This document shows positions 20,003-28,994 of a stretch of 64,000 nt of DNA, one piece after another. The stretch is taken from the NCBI RefSeq assembly GCF_002995785.1, contig NZ_PVXO01000066.1, positions 81,803-145,802 of the forward strand, given 5' to 3'. The notes beneath the pieces are model-generated. The model saw only the letters and a program-made list of their open reading frames with translations. It was not told where the DNA came from and did not search any database. Both the position numbers and the translations under genes were made by a program. Numbering within the stretch: position 1 is the stretch's first letter; every line of letters starts with the position of its first letter. Source of the DNA: Clostridium liquoris. Its GTDB lineage: Bacteria; Bacillota; Clostridia; Clostridiales; Clostridiaceae.

Positions 20003-20689
20003 TTACAATATACCTTTTTCTTTTAAGCTTATATAAACTCCATCTCCAATAATTATGTGATCTAATAATTCTATACCAATTAGTTTGCTGCATTCTTTAA
20101 GTCTATTAGTTATGCTAATATCTTCATTGCTTGGCAAAGGATCACCTGATGGATGATTATGGCATATAATTATAGATGAGCTACTATTTTTTATAGCTTC
20201 ACAATAAATTTCCCTGGGATGAGCTATAGAAGAATTTAAACTTCCTATAAATACATCCTTTACTTTTATAACAAAATTTTTAGTATTAAGCATTATAACC
20301 TTAAGAAATTCTTGCTTTAAACATCTCATATCTTCCATAACTAAAAAAGCTGCATCGCTAGGTTTAGTTATTTTAAAATTTTCTCCTGATTTAAAAGATT
20401 TAAATCTTTTGGATAGCTCAGCTAACGCTAACAACTGAGATGCTTTTGCATTTCCTATTCCTTTAATTTTCATCAATTGTTCTGAAGAGGAATTTAAAAT
20501 ACCATTTAATCCTCCACATTGGTCAATTAATTTTCCACAAAGATTAAGTATATTTTCTTTATTACTACCAGTTCTTAAAATTATAGCTAATAATTCTACA
20601 TTGGAGAGATTTTCAGCACCGTATCTTAAAAGTCTCTCTCTGGGTCTTTCATTTTCAGGTAAATCAATAATTCTAAACCCTTTTTCCAT
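20003..20689 (-). CDS. radC: RadC family JAB/MPN-domain protein
   Basis: A 228-residue RadC protein. It has an N-terminal helix-hairpin-helix region (MKIKGIGNAKASQLLAL) and a C-terminal JAMM metalloprotease-like motif, CHNHPSGDPLPSNED, with zinc ligands H, H and D. Its in-vivo function is unsettled; the old DNA-repair assignment of the name is doubtful. It lies between maf and mreB, a common Firmicute location. Confidence 0.93.
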   Translation of the reverse strand: MEKGFRIIDLPENERPRERLLRYGAENLSNVELLAIILRTGSNKENILNLCGKLIDQCGGLNGILNSSSEQLMKIKGIGNAKASQLLALAELSKRFKSFKSGENFKITKPSDAAFLVMEDMRCLKQEFLKVIMLNTKNFVIKVKDVFIGSLNSSIAHPREIYCEAIKNSSSSIIICHNHPSGDPLPSNEDISITNRLKECSKLIGIELLDHIIIGDGVYISLKEKGIL

Positions 20690-20704
20690 TGATTCAAACT
20701 CCTT

Positions 20705-21283
20705 TTAAAGATTTACCCCCATATCCCTTAAAAGAAAATATAGCCTATTTAAAGGAAGTCCTATAATATTATAATAGCATCCATGAATTTTTTCAACAAA
20801 AATACCTCCATAGCCTTGTATGCCATAGGCACCGGCTTTATCCATAGGTTCCCCTGTTTCTATATAGCTTGTTATAACTTCATCAGGTATGGTTGAAAAT
20901 TTTACTTCTGTGCAAACATAGTCTGTAATTAACTCTTTAGTTAATGTGTTATAAACTGCTAAACCAGAATATACTTGATGAATCTTTCCACTTAATAATT
21001 TAAGCATGTTAAAGGCTTCTTCCTTATCTGCTGGTTTCCCTAGAACTTTATCCTCCAAAAAAACTATAGTGTCAGACCCTATTATTATAGATTCATCTTT
21101 ATTTAGCTTTGAAGCTACACTTAAAGCTTTTCCCTTAGCCAGATCCATTACATAGGAGCCACAATTACCATTAAATTTTACTTTAGTTTCATCAAAGTCG
21201 CTTACTATTATTTGAAAGTCGTTTACAATCCTTTTAAGCAGCTCCCTGCGTCTTTCAGAAGCAGATGCTAGAATAACATTCAT
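20705..21283 (-). CDS. maf: Maf-like nucleoside triphosphate pyrophosphatase
   Basis: Hydrolyses non-canonical or modified nucleoside triphosphates such as dTTP/UTP or m5UTP; Maf proteins are linked to septum inhibition in Bacillus. The 192-residue protein has ILASASERRRELL at the N-terminus, SDTIVFLEDKVLGKP in the middle and the DKAGAYGIQGYGG motif. It leads the maf-radC-mreBCD string. A TATAAT (minus strand, 21325-21330) upstream may be its -10 element, but the -35 is poor. Confidence 0.94.
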   Translation of the reverse strand: MNVILASASERRRELLKRIVNDFQIIVSDFDETKVKFNGNCGSYVMDLAKGKALSVASKLNKDESIIIGSDTIVFLEDKVLGKPADKEEAFNMLKLLSGKIHQVYSGLAVYNTLTKELITDYVCTEVKFSTIPDEVITSYIETGEPMDKAGAYGIQGYGGIFVEKIHGCYYNIIGLPLNRLYFLLRDMGVNL

Positions 21284-21488
21284 TTTCTCACTTCCTATGT
21301 CAGTTATTTTGTATTATTGCCATAATTATACAAAATATAGTGCTATTTCTATATTCATATAAACATAAATGTTTATAATCCTATATCTTTTATAGTTTAT
21401 CATTTAATAAAATGTTAAACAAGTATATATAATGTATTGTTAATAATTTTTTTATAAATAAGTTTATTTTAATAAGAATAAAATAAAA

Positions 21489-21524
21489 AATTAGGGAATC
21501 ATACCGATAAATCCCTAATTTTTC
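21489..21524. terminator. Bidirectional terminator after the SPOR-domain gene
   Basis: AAAATTAGGGA pairs with TCCCTAATTTTT, with A/T runs on both sides. It lies 32 bases beyond the stop codon of the SPOR-domain gene in the 272-base gap before maf, and it ends that transcript on the minus strand. The rest of the gap (21284-21488) is AT-rich and holds only the likely maf promoter. Confidence 0.85.
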
Positions 21525-21555
21525 TGTAAAAACATGATTTTTTTATATATTTTCC

Positions 21556-22299
21556 CTACACTAATCTTCTTAATAGATTATATAGAAATATATAATTTTC
21601 AGAAGCCTTATCTCTTGTGACTTTATCTGGAAGTTTATTTATTCTGTCCTTTAATTCATTCAATAATTTAATATTTTTATTATTTATTTGCACCTCTTCA
21701 AGCGAAGCACACCAGCTTTTAAGTTCTTTAGTTTCTATGGCTTTAACATTCTTTTCAGATAGTTTACCAAGTACCTGTATATAGGCATTGATTATTTCAA
21801 CAATTTCTAAATCACATACATCTTCACATTTAATTGTAAAAACCATTTTTGAATTTTCTATTTTCTTATCATTTAATCTCTTTATTATATTTGCACTGTC
21901 TTCCTCTCCATAAATACCTAAAAGAACTCTTTTCCCATTGCCTTCCGGTATTATAAATGGGGCACCAAAATCCTCTAGCTTCTTAATACTTTCCTTAAGA
22001 TATGCATCATTTTGATATATTCCCTCTTGGATAGCTACGTATTTTATTGTTTTCCCTTTTGAGGGTATTATTACCTTATTGTTTTTCATATTCTCGGGTT
22101 TTGGCTGGCTTTTTTCCACATATGGTGTTTCTTTTATATTAGGAGAAGTTTTTGTTAATGCATCTTTCATAAAAATCTTAGAAAATAAGCTTCCTAATAT
22201 TAGTGATATGATTAATATTAATATTACTATAATAAAAAACAAGAAACTATCCTTCTTTTTTCTTTTTAAATCATATCTGGTATATTTAATTTTTATCAC
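21556..22299 (-). CDS. Membrane-anchored SPOR-domain protein
   Basis: A 247-residue protein with a basic N-terminus, one membrane segment (about 18-40) and a SPOR-like domain (about 85-165: VAIQEGIYQNDAYL ... VLLGIYGEEDSANII ... KMVFTIK). SPOR domains bind denuded peptidoglycan at division sites or in spore walls. The C-terminal 80 residues are helical and unassigned. It stands alone between the NlpC/P60 gene and maf. A sporulation or division role is inferred from the domain only. Confidence 0.75.
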   Translation of the reverse strand: MIKIKYTRYDLKRKKKDSFLFFIIVILILIISLILGSLFSKIFMKDALTKTSPNIKETPYVEKSQPKPENMKNNKVIIPSKGKTIKYVAIQEGIYQNDAYLKESIKKLEDFGAPFIIPEGNGKRVLLGIYGEEDSANIIKRLNDKKIENSKMVFTIKCEDVCDLEIVEIINAYIQVLGKLSEKNVKAIETKELKSWCASLEEVQINNKNIKLLNELKDRINKLPDKVTRDKASENYIFLYNLLRRLV

Positions 22300-22365
22300 C
22301 CCCGCTAATAAAATTTTACTCTTACTTTAATAATATTTTATGCCGGTACTATTTATGATAAATAA

Positions 22366-22391
22366 AAAAATACCCAACTTAAAAAGTTGGG
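22366..22391 (-). terminator. Terminator after the NlpC/P60 gene
   Basis: CCCAACTT and AAGTTGGG form a compact stem followed on the minus strand by TATTTTTTTA, 8 bases past the stop codon of the NlpC/P60 gene. Confidence 0.88.
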
Positions 22392-22398
22392 ATAGAAT

Positions 22399-23007
22399 CT
22401 ATTTTAATATTCTTCTGGCTCCAGCATATCTGGAACTATAATAATCTGCTGAAAGTTCACTTACTGTTATTTTTCCACTTCCTGATGAAGCATGGATAAA
22501 TTGTCCTCCACCTGAATAAATGCCTACATGGGATACATCTCCATAAGTATTAAAGAAAACTAAATCTCCTGGCTGAAGATTGTTCTTTGATACAGATTGT
22601 CCAGCCTCAAACTGTGAACCAGTATAATGATCTAAATTTATACTAAAAGCACCATAGATGTATGCAGTAAATCCTGAGCAATCAAACGAGGACGGACCTG
22701 ATGCTCCCCAAACATAAGGTTTTCCCATAAACTTATAGGCATAGGATACTACATCGCTTCTTCCACTACTTCCTCTACTTACTGATGTCTTTGAGCCACT
22801 TTTAGGGCTTTCTGAATCAGCACTCTTTTTAGGAGTTACTATTACCTTATCTGTTTTTACGCTGGCAGAGCGTACTGCTGTTGCCTTGCTATTGGAATTA
22901 TTAATTATAGCATCGGCTTTTACATGATTTACTTTGTTTGATCCAAAGATTAAAATAGAAAACATAAATAGAGCAAACAACATGATTTTTTGTTTTGAAA
23001 ATTTCAT
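22399..23007 (-). CDS. Secreted NlpC/P60 family peptidoglycan hydrolase
   Basis: A 202-residue secreted cell-wall endopeptidase. Residues 1-32 form a signal peptide ending KVNHVKADA. A Ser/Lys-rich linker follows to about 82. The C-terminal NlpC/P60 domain carries catalytic C110 (SSFDCSGF), H160 (GDVSHVGIY) and H172 (FIHAS), all intact. AAAGGTGGGG precedes the ATG. It is preceded by a c-di-AMP riboswitch, so wall hydrolysis is tied to the nucleotide that governs potassium and turgor. It has no separate wall-binding module. Confidence 0.94.
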   Translation of the reverse strand: MKFSKQKIMLFALFMFSILIFGSNKVNHVKADAIINNSNSKATAVRSASVKTDKVIVTPKKSADSESPKSGSKTSVSRGSSGRSDVVSYAYKFMGKPYVWGASGPSSFDCSGFTAYIYGAFSINLDHYTGSQFEAGQSVSKNNLQPGDLVFFNTYGDVSHVGIYSGGGQFIHASSGSGKITVSELSADYYSSRYAGARRILK

Positions 23008-23021
23008 TTTTCCCCACCTTT

Positions 23022-23152
23022 CTTGCTTCCGAAGTTAGCTGACGGGTTCGGGATAAGGCTTCCCTACTTAACATGGCATATGACTATGTTAAGATTAACC
23101 CCAAGTATTGGTTCCTCCGTACCTAAGTATTATCTTAGGATTCAGCCTTCTT
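23022..23152 (-). ncRNA. c-di-AMP (ydaO/yuaA) riboswitch
   Basis: The leader contains the conserved blocks of the ydaO class in order on the minus strand: GGTACGGAGGAACC, TTGGGGTTAATC, AGGGAAGCC, and CCCGAACCCGTCAGCTAAC followed by TTCGGAAGC. These classes often sit before cell-wall hydrolase and potassium genes, as here before an NlpC/P60 gene. Binding of c-di-AMP generally turns expression off. Confidence 0.93.
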
Positions 23153-23281
23153 TTATTATAGAATATGGTTCATAAATAAGTCAAGAATATTTGGTAAATT
23201 TTTTAAAATCAGCATTATTTTATGAAACCTCTTGATTTATTCTACGTATTATTTTAGTTAGAGACTAATTATTAGAACCTA

Positions 23282-23923
23282 CTAATATCCTAGTTCCTTT
23301 CCAACAATAATAACCTTAATTCTTCCCTTTATCCTCTGCTTTTTCATAACAACATAGTCACAGCAAATTCTATCTTCACTATTGCAATCCATACAATAAC
23401 CTAGTTTAACACAAGGAGTATTTTTATTTAGCCTTTTGGCATTGGTAGGTGAAGCAATTCTTTTCAACCTTTCTTCAGCTTCCTTTAAATCTTTCACAAT
23501 TTTATTTACACCAGCAATAATAATAACCTGCTCTGGCCCAAATATCATGGAAGCTACCCTATTTCCAGTACCATCTACATTAAATAATTCCCCTTGCTCT
23601 GTTAAAGCATTGGTGCTTGATATGTATGTGTCAGCAAAAAAAGTTTCCCTGAATATTTTCTTACTATCCTGCGGAGTTAAATTGCTTTCATATCTATCTA
23701 AAAAATTATATTTCCCACTTCTTAAAAGATCAATAACTCCTGTTTCAAACAAAGTCATTGATCCACCTACAGAGATGGTGGAATTTTCGCTGATTAGCTG
23801 TTTTATTTTTTCTATTAGTTCACTTTCATTTTCAACATAAAATCCTTCCATGTTGTTCTTTTTTAAATTTTCAATGGTTCTTTCTACTTTTTTTTCTACA
23901 TTCCATAAAAGATTTTTGTCCAT
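23282..23923 (-). CDS. LUD-domain protein (LutC/YkgG family)
   Basis: A 213-residue LUD-domain protein. Relatives LutB/LutC take part in lactate oxidation, but stand-alone members like this are of unknown function. Visible motifs are SVGGSMTLFETGVIDLL, STNALTEQGELFNVDGTGNR and a C-terminal cluster CVKLGYCMDCNSEDRICC whose cysteines could hold a metal. No lutA or lutB partner is adjacent. It begins at the final base of the GNAT gene upstream, so the two are co-translated. Confidence 0.82.
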   Translation of the reverse strand: MDKNLLWNVEKKVERTIENLKKNNMEGFYVENESELIEKIKQLISENSTISVGGSMTLFETGVIDLLRSGKYNFLDRYESNLTPQDSKKIFRETFFADTYISSTNALTEQGELFNVDGTGNRVASMIFGPEQVIIIAGVNKIVKDLKEAEERLKRIASPTNAKRLNKNTPCVKLGYCMDCNSEDRICCDYVVMKKQRIKGRIKVIIVGKELGY

Positions 23924-24447
23924 TATATCACCTTACCCTTCATTTTTAATATAATCATGTCCATATCCTCTCCATTTATATTATAATAATTTTTAGAAAT
24001 TCTCAATATTTCATAACCATTTCCTTTCCAAAAGTTCATTATTGAGTCACTTTTACCAACAATGGTTGCATAAAAATCCTTTATCCCATATTCATTTTTA
24101 ACATATTCCATAAGTTTCTTAAGAATCCTGCTGCCAATTCCTTTACATCTTAAATTTTTTTCAATAAAGAAATACCATATCCATGCTTCATTGCTACTTT
24201 TAAACTCTAATCTTCCTTTTAATGACCCTATTAATCTATTTTCTTTATTTATTTTTAAAAAAAATTCATTTTCGCTTATATAACATTCTAAAAATCTTTC
24301 ATATAACTCATCTAATTCCATAGTGCAATTCACTTCATGATCTAAATACCGATTCTGCGAATTAATTAATTCCTGTATGGATACTATATCTTCCTTTTCT
24401 AAATTTGACATTTTAATATCATCAAAGGCTACTTTTATATCTAACAT
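23923..24447 (-). CDS. GNAT family N-acetyltransferase
   Basis: A 174-residue GNAT-fold acyltransferase. The acetyl-CoA binding motif A reads FIEKNLRCKGIGSRILKKL (around 113-131) and is followed by the usual FYATIVGKSDSIMNFWKGNGYE. The substrate cannot be predicted. Its stop codon touches the start of the LUD-domain gene. Confidence 0.85.
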   Translation of the reverse strand: MLDIKVAFDDIKMSNLEKEDIVSIQELINSQNRYLDHEVNCTMELDELYERFLECYISENEFFLKINKENRLIGSLKGRLEFKSSNEAWIWYFFIEKNLRCKGIGSRILKKLMEYVKNEYGIKDFYATIVGKSDSIMNFWKGNGYEILRISKNYYNINGEDMDMIILKMKGKVI

Positions 24448-24608
24448 ATATTCACCTCACTTCTTTTTATTTTTATTCTACATATATTAATAAAAATCCT
24501 TTTATTTTTTATATTTGCAAAAACAGTTTCAAATATGTTAGATATTTTAACAGCATCATATAGTACAAGGTTAAAAAAGCACTGTCAATTGTCAACTATC
24601 TTTTAAAA

Positions 24609-26765
24609 TTAACCTGTTAAAGAATCACCATTTGAATTTCTTCCATTCTTATACTTATACCAAACAAATTTAATAGATGTATAATCCACTTGTTCTGGCA
24701 AAGCCTCTTTTATGGGCTTTAATTTATTTCCACCAATACTTTTGATTGCATCTAATATGATTTCTTCATAATCCTTCTGAATAAAATCATCTATATTAAT
24801 ATCCATTCCTTCGGATAAACATTTAAATAAATGTTCTTCTACAGTTGTATTACTTAAATTTCTTTCTTTTGCAATTTCTTCAACACTTTTTCCTTCTTTA
24901 TATAAATTATATGTTAATATATGGGTTTTAATTTTAGCCTCTTTATGTGAATCATCTATGTTATCCTGTTGAATTTCATCTTTGATTTCTATATTATTTT
25001 CTTGTATATACTTAGCAATTGACTCTAAAAATTTCTCTCCATAAACCTCAGCTTTTCTCTCTCCTATACCCTTAATTTGCAGCAGTGAACTTTTATCCTT
25101 AGGCATACGCTCACTAAGCTCTTTTAATGTAGAGTCATGAAAAATCATGAAGGGTGGAACCCCTTCTTCCTGGGATATTTCTTTTCTTAAGTTTTTTAAG
25201 ATCTCCAATAGCGCATTGTCTGGCTTTGACACCTTTTTAACTTTTGTAATCTTCATAAATACCTTTTCTTTTCCCCTTAACACATCATAGGATTTCGACC
25301 TCAGCTTCACAACTGGGTACTTCTCATCTGTAGTTAACAAAAATTCATCTGCTATTAATTTATTTATTAGTGCTACTATATGTCTTTGAGAAAATTCCTT
25401 CATTATGCCATAAGTAGAAAGCTCATCTAATCCTGAAGTTAAAACCTTTTTATTTTTTGATCCTTTAAGCACATCCGCTATCATATTTACCCCAAATCGT
25501 TCTTTCATTCTATACACACAGGAGAATATCTTTTGAGCTTCTATAGTAATATCTTTTTCTTCCCTCTCATCCTTACAATTACTGCAATTATTACAGTTCT
25601 CCATCACATTTTTTTCACCGAAATATTCAAGTATATAGGCTCTTAAGCATTTTGATGTGTAACAATAATCAACCATTGTTCTTAATTTATTGTATTCATA
25701 GTTTTTTCTATCTGGAGGCAGATGACTTTCATCTATAAAATACTTCTGAATTCGTATATCCTGAGGTGAAAATAATAATATGCATTCACTTTCTTCTCCA
25801 TCTCTTCCTGCACGTCCTGCTTCTTGGTAATATGCCTCCATGTTTTTTGGTATATTATAATGTATAACAAATCTTACATTGGATTTATCTATTCCCATAC
25901 CAAAGGCGTTGGTTGCAACTATTATATCTATATTATCAAAGGAAAAATCCTCTTGAACCTTTCTTCTTTCCTCATCACTTAATCCTGCATGATATACTCC
26001 TACTTTATATCCTCTATGGCTAAGCTTATTATACAGAGATTCTGCTTCTTTTCTCGTAGAAGTATATATTATTCCTATTTTCCCTTTATTATTTTCCAAA
26101 TAATCATATATAAACTTTTCTTTATCTTCTCCTTTTATAACGGTGAAACTTAAATTTTTTCTATCAAATCCTGTTATGAATATTCTTGGATTTTTTAAAG
26201 CTAAAAGGGTTATAATATCCTTTTGTACAATTTCCGTAGCTGTAGCTGTAAATGCTGCCACTACTGGTCTCTGTGGTAATTTATTTATAAAGGAAGTAAT
26301 TTTTGTATAACTAGGTCTAAAATCGTGCCCCCACTGTGATACACAGTGGGCTTCATCCACTGCTACTAATGAAATATGCAGGTAAGCTAAACTGTTACAA
26401 AAATCATCAGTTTCTAATCTTTCAGGTGCAACATAAATAATTTTATATCTTCCCATTTCAGCATTATGAAACCTTTCTTTCATCTCTAAACTACTCAAAG
26501 AACTATTAATATAGGTAGCTTCTATTCCCAATTCTTTTAAGGAATCCACCTGATCCTTCATAAGAGAAATAAGTGGTGATATTACTATGGTTACCCCCTG
26601 CATTAATAAAGCAGGTATCTGATAACAAATAGATTTTCCCGCTCCAGTAGGCATGATAGCTGCAGTATCTTCTTTATTTAAAATACTTTCTATAACATCT
26701 TCTTGAGCCCCTCTAAATTCATCATATCCAAAATATTTTTTTAAAACCTCTTTGGCCTTTTCCAA
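24609..26765 (-). CDS. recQ: ATP-dependent DNA helicase RecQ
   Basis: A 3'-5' DNA helicase of recombination and repair, 718 residues. Walker A GAGKS is at 41-45 and DEAH at 137-140. The helicase C-terminal domain contains GRAGRDGEESE. The RQC zinc cysteines follow (CLRAYILEYFG ... CNNCSNC), then an HRDC domain (about 520-595) and a C-terminal helix-turn-helix tail (about 620-700). It is a single-gene unit; a good terminator is not evident in the 160 bases after it. Confidence 0.95.
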   Translation of the reverse strand: MEKAKEVLKKYFGYDEFRGAQEDVIESILNKEDTAAIMPTGAGKSICYQIPALLMQGVTIVISPLISLMKDQVDSLKELGIEATYINSSLSSLEMKERFHNAEMGRYKIIYVAPERLETDDFCNSLAYLHISLVAVDEAHCVSQWGHDFRPSYTKITSFINKLPQRPVVAAFTATATEIVQKDIITLLALKNPRIFITGFDRKNLSFTVIKGEDKEKFIYDYLENNKGKIGIIYTSTRKEAESLYNKLSHRGYKVGVYHAGLSDEERRKVQEDFSFDNIDIIVATNAFGMGIDKSNVRFVIHYNIPKNMEAYYQEAGRAGRDGEESECILLFSPQDIRIQKYFIDESHLPPDRKNYEYNKLRTMVDYCYTSKCLRAYILEYFGEKNVMENCNNCSNCKDEREEKDITIEAQKIFSCVYRMKERFGVNMIADVLKGSKNKKVLTSGLDELSTYGIMKEFSQRHIVALINKLIADEFLLTTDEKYPVVKLRSKSYDVLRGKEKVFMKITKVKKVSKPDNALLEILKNLRKEISQEEGVPPFMIFHDSTLKELSERMPKDKSSLLQIKGIGERKAEVYGEKFLESIAKYIQENNIEIKDEIQQDNIDDSHKEAKIKTHILTYNLYKEGKSVEEIAKERNLSNTTVEEHLFKCLSEGMDINIDDFIQKDYEEIILDAIKSIGGNKLKPIKEALPEQVDYTSIKFVWYKYKNGRNSNGDSLTG

Positions 26766-26867
26766 TACGTCTCCTCCTTTGAATTATCTAAATTTAATTC
26801 TTATGAGCAACATACTTTTATAATACATTTCGATTATACCCTATTATACAACATTTTTTCACTTTTC

Positions 26868-26896
26868 TTGATAAATGCCAATAATATAACTATAAT
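26868..26896 (+). promoter_or_regulatory. Sigma-A type promoter of hutG
   Basis: TTGATA (26868-26873) and TATAAT (26891-26896) are separated by exactly 17 bases, about 90 bases before the hutG start. The divergent recQ gene shares this 221-base intergenic region. Confidence 0.82.
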
Positions 26897-26986
26897 TGTA
26901 ATAGGGGTATTTAGATATTTCCACTTAAATATGCTCCATAACAATATATGAAAAATGGATGAAAGCTATAGACGGGAGAGGATAAT

Positions 26987-28000
26987 ATGTTTAATATGAA
27001 CTACAAACCCACAGAAAAAATAGTTTGGCAAGGAAGAATTGATAGTGAAAGCAATTTTGATGCCTTCAGGTGGCACCAATGGATTGAAAATATTGATTTA
27101 AGTGATGATGATTTAATTCCATTTACAGGCAAATTAGGTTTCGCTTTTATTGGCTTTTGTTGTGATGAAGGTGTTAGACGTAATGGAGGCAGAATTGGAG
27201 CTGCTAATGGACCTATAAGCACTAGAAAAGAAATGGCTAATTTACCTTGCTGTTTCACAGAGGAAGTTAAGCTTTTTGATGCTGGAAATATATCTTGTGA
27301 AAATATTACTTTGGAAGAAAGTCAAGCCCTACTTTCAGAAGCAGTAGAAAAAATACTAAGTTTAAATCTATTTCCAATAGTATTAGGCGGCGGTCATGAA
27401 ACTACTTTTGGACATTATAATGGTGTTTTAAATTATCTATCCAAAAATAATCCTAAACCAAATATAGGCATAATAAATTTTGATGCTCACTTCGATCTTA
27501 GACCTTACCCAAATGGCGGAAATTCAGGAACCATGTTTAGACAAATTGCAGATATATGTGCAGAACGGCATCTAAATTATTCATATTTCTGTATGGGAGT
27601 TCAAAAACATAGTAACACCGTTGATTTGTTTAAAACTGCAGATAAACTTGGTGCAAAATACATATTAGCAAGGGATATAACAAATGGCGATCCATGGACT
27701 GCTTTAGAGAAATTAGATCAATTCATAAAACACCAAGACCATATTTATATTACAGTTTGTTCCGATGTATTTACCTCAGCTTTTGCACCTGGAGTAAGCG
27801 CAACTCAATCCCTAGGCTTAGACCCAGAAAAGGTATTAAAGTTTATTAAATATATATTAAAATCCAATAAAGTTGTAAGCTTTGATATATCAGAAGTTTC
27901 ACCAAGATTCGACCATGATAATACCACTGCAAACTTAGCTGCGGTAATAATATTTGCATTGGTTGATACTATATCAGAGATACATAACTTGTCCCTTTAA
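26987..28000 (+). CDS. hutG: Formimidoylglutamase (arginase/ureohydrolase family)
   Basis: A manganese ureohydrolase of 337 residues. HutG hydrolyses formimidoyl-glutamate to glutamate and formamide in histidine breakdown. Metal ligands are seen in GGGHETTFGH (H137), NFDAHFDLR (D166, H168, D170) and a later SDVFTSAFAPG. Its HutG-type length and the block DEGVRRNGGRIGAANGP favour HutG over agmatinase or arginase, though substrate is not certain. No other hut gene is adjacent. It has its own promoter and terminator. Confidence 0.85.
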   Translation: MFNMNYKPTEKIVWQGRIDSESNFDAFRWHQWIENIDLSDDDLIPFTGKLGFAFIGFCCDEGVRRNGGRIGAANGPISTRKEMANLPCCFTEEVKLFDAGNISCENITLEESQALLSEAVEKILSLNLFPIVLGGGHETTFGHYNGVLNYLSKNNPKPNIGIINFDAHFDLRPYPNGGNSGTMFRQIADICAERHLNYSYFCMGVQKHSNTVDLFKTADKLGAKYILARDITNGDPWTALEKLDQFIKHQDHIYITVCSDVFTSAFAPGVSATQSLGLDPEKVLKFIKYILKSNKVVSFDISEVSPRFDHDNTTANLAAVIIFALVDTISEIHNLSL

Positions 28001-28018
28001 TATAAGGGACTTTTTTCA
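27989..28018 (+). terminator. Terminator after hutG
   Basis: GTCCCTT and AAGGGAC form a stem that overlaps the hutG stop region and is followed by TTTTTT. Confidence 0.85.
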
Positions 28019-28052
28019 GTAGCTCTTCAATGTAGAAAATAGTTCAAATATA

Positions 28053-28083
28053 ATAAAAAGAGAGGTAATTGTACCTCTCTTAA
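28053..28083 (-). terminator. Terminator of the 28-kb 6S-like RNA
   Basis: AAGAGAGGTA and TACCTCTCTT pair around a short loop; on the minus strand TTTTTATTAT follows. It stands immediately beyond the 3' end of the predicted 6S-like RNA. Confidence 0.85.
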
Positions 28084-28085
28084 TT

Positions 28086-28273
28086 GCTAGTAAAATCCAA
28101 AATACCGTTGCTCTAATTTTGACACCTATCCTCCGATAGGTGGGTGCCCTCACAGATGATTCTATCGCCTTCAACGCCATATAGAGGTCTCATAAGAAAG
28201 TACATATCCACATCTAAATCTTGAACTCCCTTTTTTATAATGTAGGTTCAAAATATAGAGCCATCGAATATTT
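28086..28273 (-). ncRNA. ssrS: 6S RNA-like regulator (second copy in the window)
   Basis: On the minus strand the 5' part GGCTCTATATTTTGA pairs with the 3' part TCAAAATTAGAGC, and AAATATT with GGTATTTT, enclosing a large internal bubble. The 3' side of the bubble has GGGCACCCACC followed by the small hairpin CCTATC-GGAG-GATAGG. This rod-with-bubble layout matches 6S RNA, which binds sigma-70 RNA polymerase and acts as a promoter mimic. A TATAAT (28279-28284) stands at the right distance upstream, and a terminator follows. The ends are estimates. tRNA-Leu(GAG) lies just upstream on the same strand. Confidence 0.68.
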
Positions 28274-28294
28274 CAGAAATTATACAATTTTATC

Positions 28295-28376
28295 TGGTGC
28301 GAAGAAGGGGACTTGAACCCCTACGGTCTCCCACACGCCCCTCAAACGTGCGCGTCTGCCATTCCGCCACCCTCGC
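28295..28376 (-). tRNA. tRNA-Leu (anticodon GAG)
   Basis: A full cloverleaf with the long variable arm of leucine tRNA: acceptor GCGAGGG with TCTTCGC, GTTCAAGTCCC T-arm region, anticodon loop TTTGAGG with GAG, and an encoded CCA end. It reads CUC and CUU codons. Confidence 0.97.
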
Positions 28377-28418
28377 ATTACAACTTTATTATACTATCCT
28401 ATAGAATATTGTCAATAT

Positions 28419-28994
28419 CTATTTACTGTATAGATATCTATAAATATTGTAATTTACCTTTACTCTCTTTACATATTTATCTGTTTCCTTAAAAGGAATG
28501 TAATGGAGGCTTTTCCCATCCTTAGAATGATCATTATCATTTAACCATTTCTGCACATTTCCTCGCCCTCCATTATATGCAGCTAAGACTAAATCAATAT
28601 TATTATTGAATTCTTTTTTTAAGTCATTCAGGTACCAGCATCCCATCAGAATATTGTATTCTGGCTGGAAGAGTTTATCTACATCATAATCCTTTAACTC
28701 CATCTGTTCTGCAATCCAATTTCCTGTACTTGAGGTTATTTGCATAAGCCCATAAGCATTTCTATTAGATACTGCATTAACATTAAAATTACTTTCAGCT
28801 TTAATTATTGATGCTACAAGATATGGATCTAAATCATATTTTTTGGAATATGTATATATGTTTTGCGAATATTTCATAGGATATATCATTCTTAATACTT
28901 TTGGTACTCCATTATAAATTGCTGTTATTACAAGTACAAATATTATAATCTTTAATAGTTTCTTCAATTTTAATAACCACTCCCTACAAACCAT
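28419..28994 (-). CDS. Membrane-anchored lytic transglycosylase (SLT domain)
   Basis: A 191-residue peptidoglycan lytic transglycosylase. A single N-terminal membrane segment (about 10-30) anchors it. The catalytic glutamate is E67 in KAESNFNVNAVS, followed by NAYGLMQIT and the AAYNGGRGNV motif, which together define the Slt70 type. It slightly overlaps the end of coaE, so the polA-coaE-slt genes form one transcription unit; the same order is common in clostridia. Confidence 0.93.
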   Translation of the reverse strand: MVCREWLLKLKKLLKIIIFVLVITAIYNGVPKVLRMIYPMKYSQNIYTYSKKYDLDPYLVASIIKAESNFNVNAVSNRNAYGLMQITSSTGNWIAEQMELKDYDVDKLFQPEYNILMGCWYLNDLKKEFNNNIDLVLAAYNGGRGNVQKWLNDNDHSKDGKSLHYIPFKETDKYVKRVKVNYNIYRYLYSK

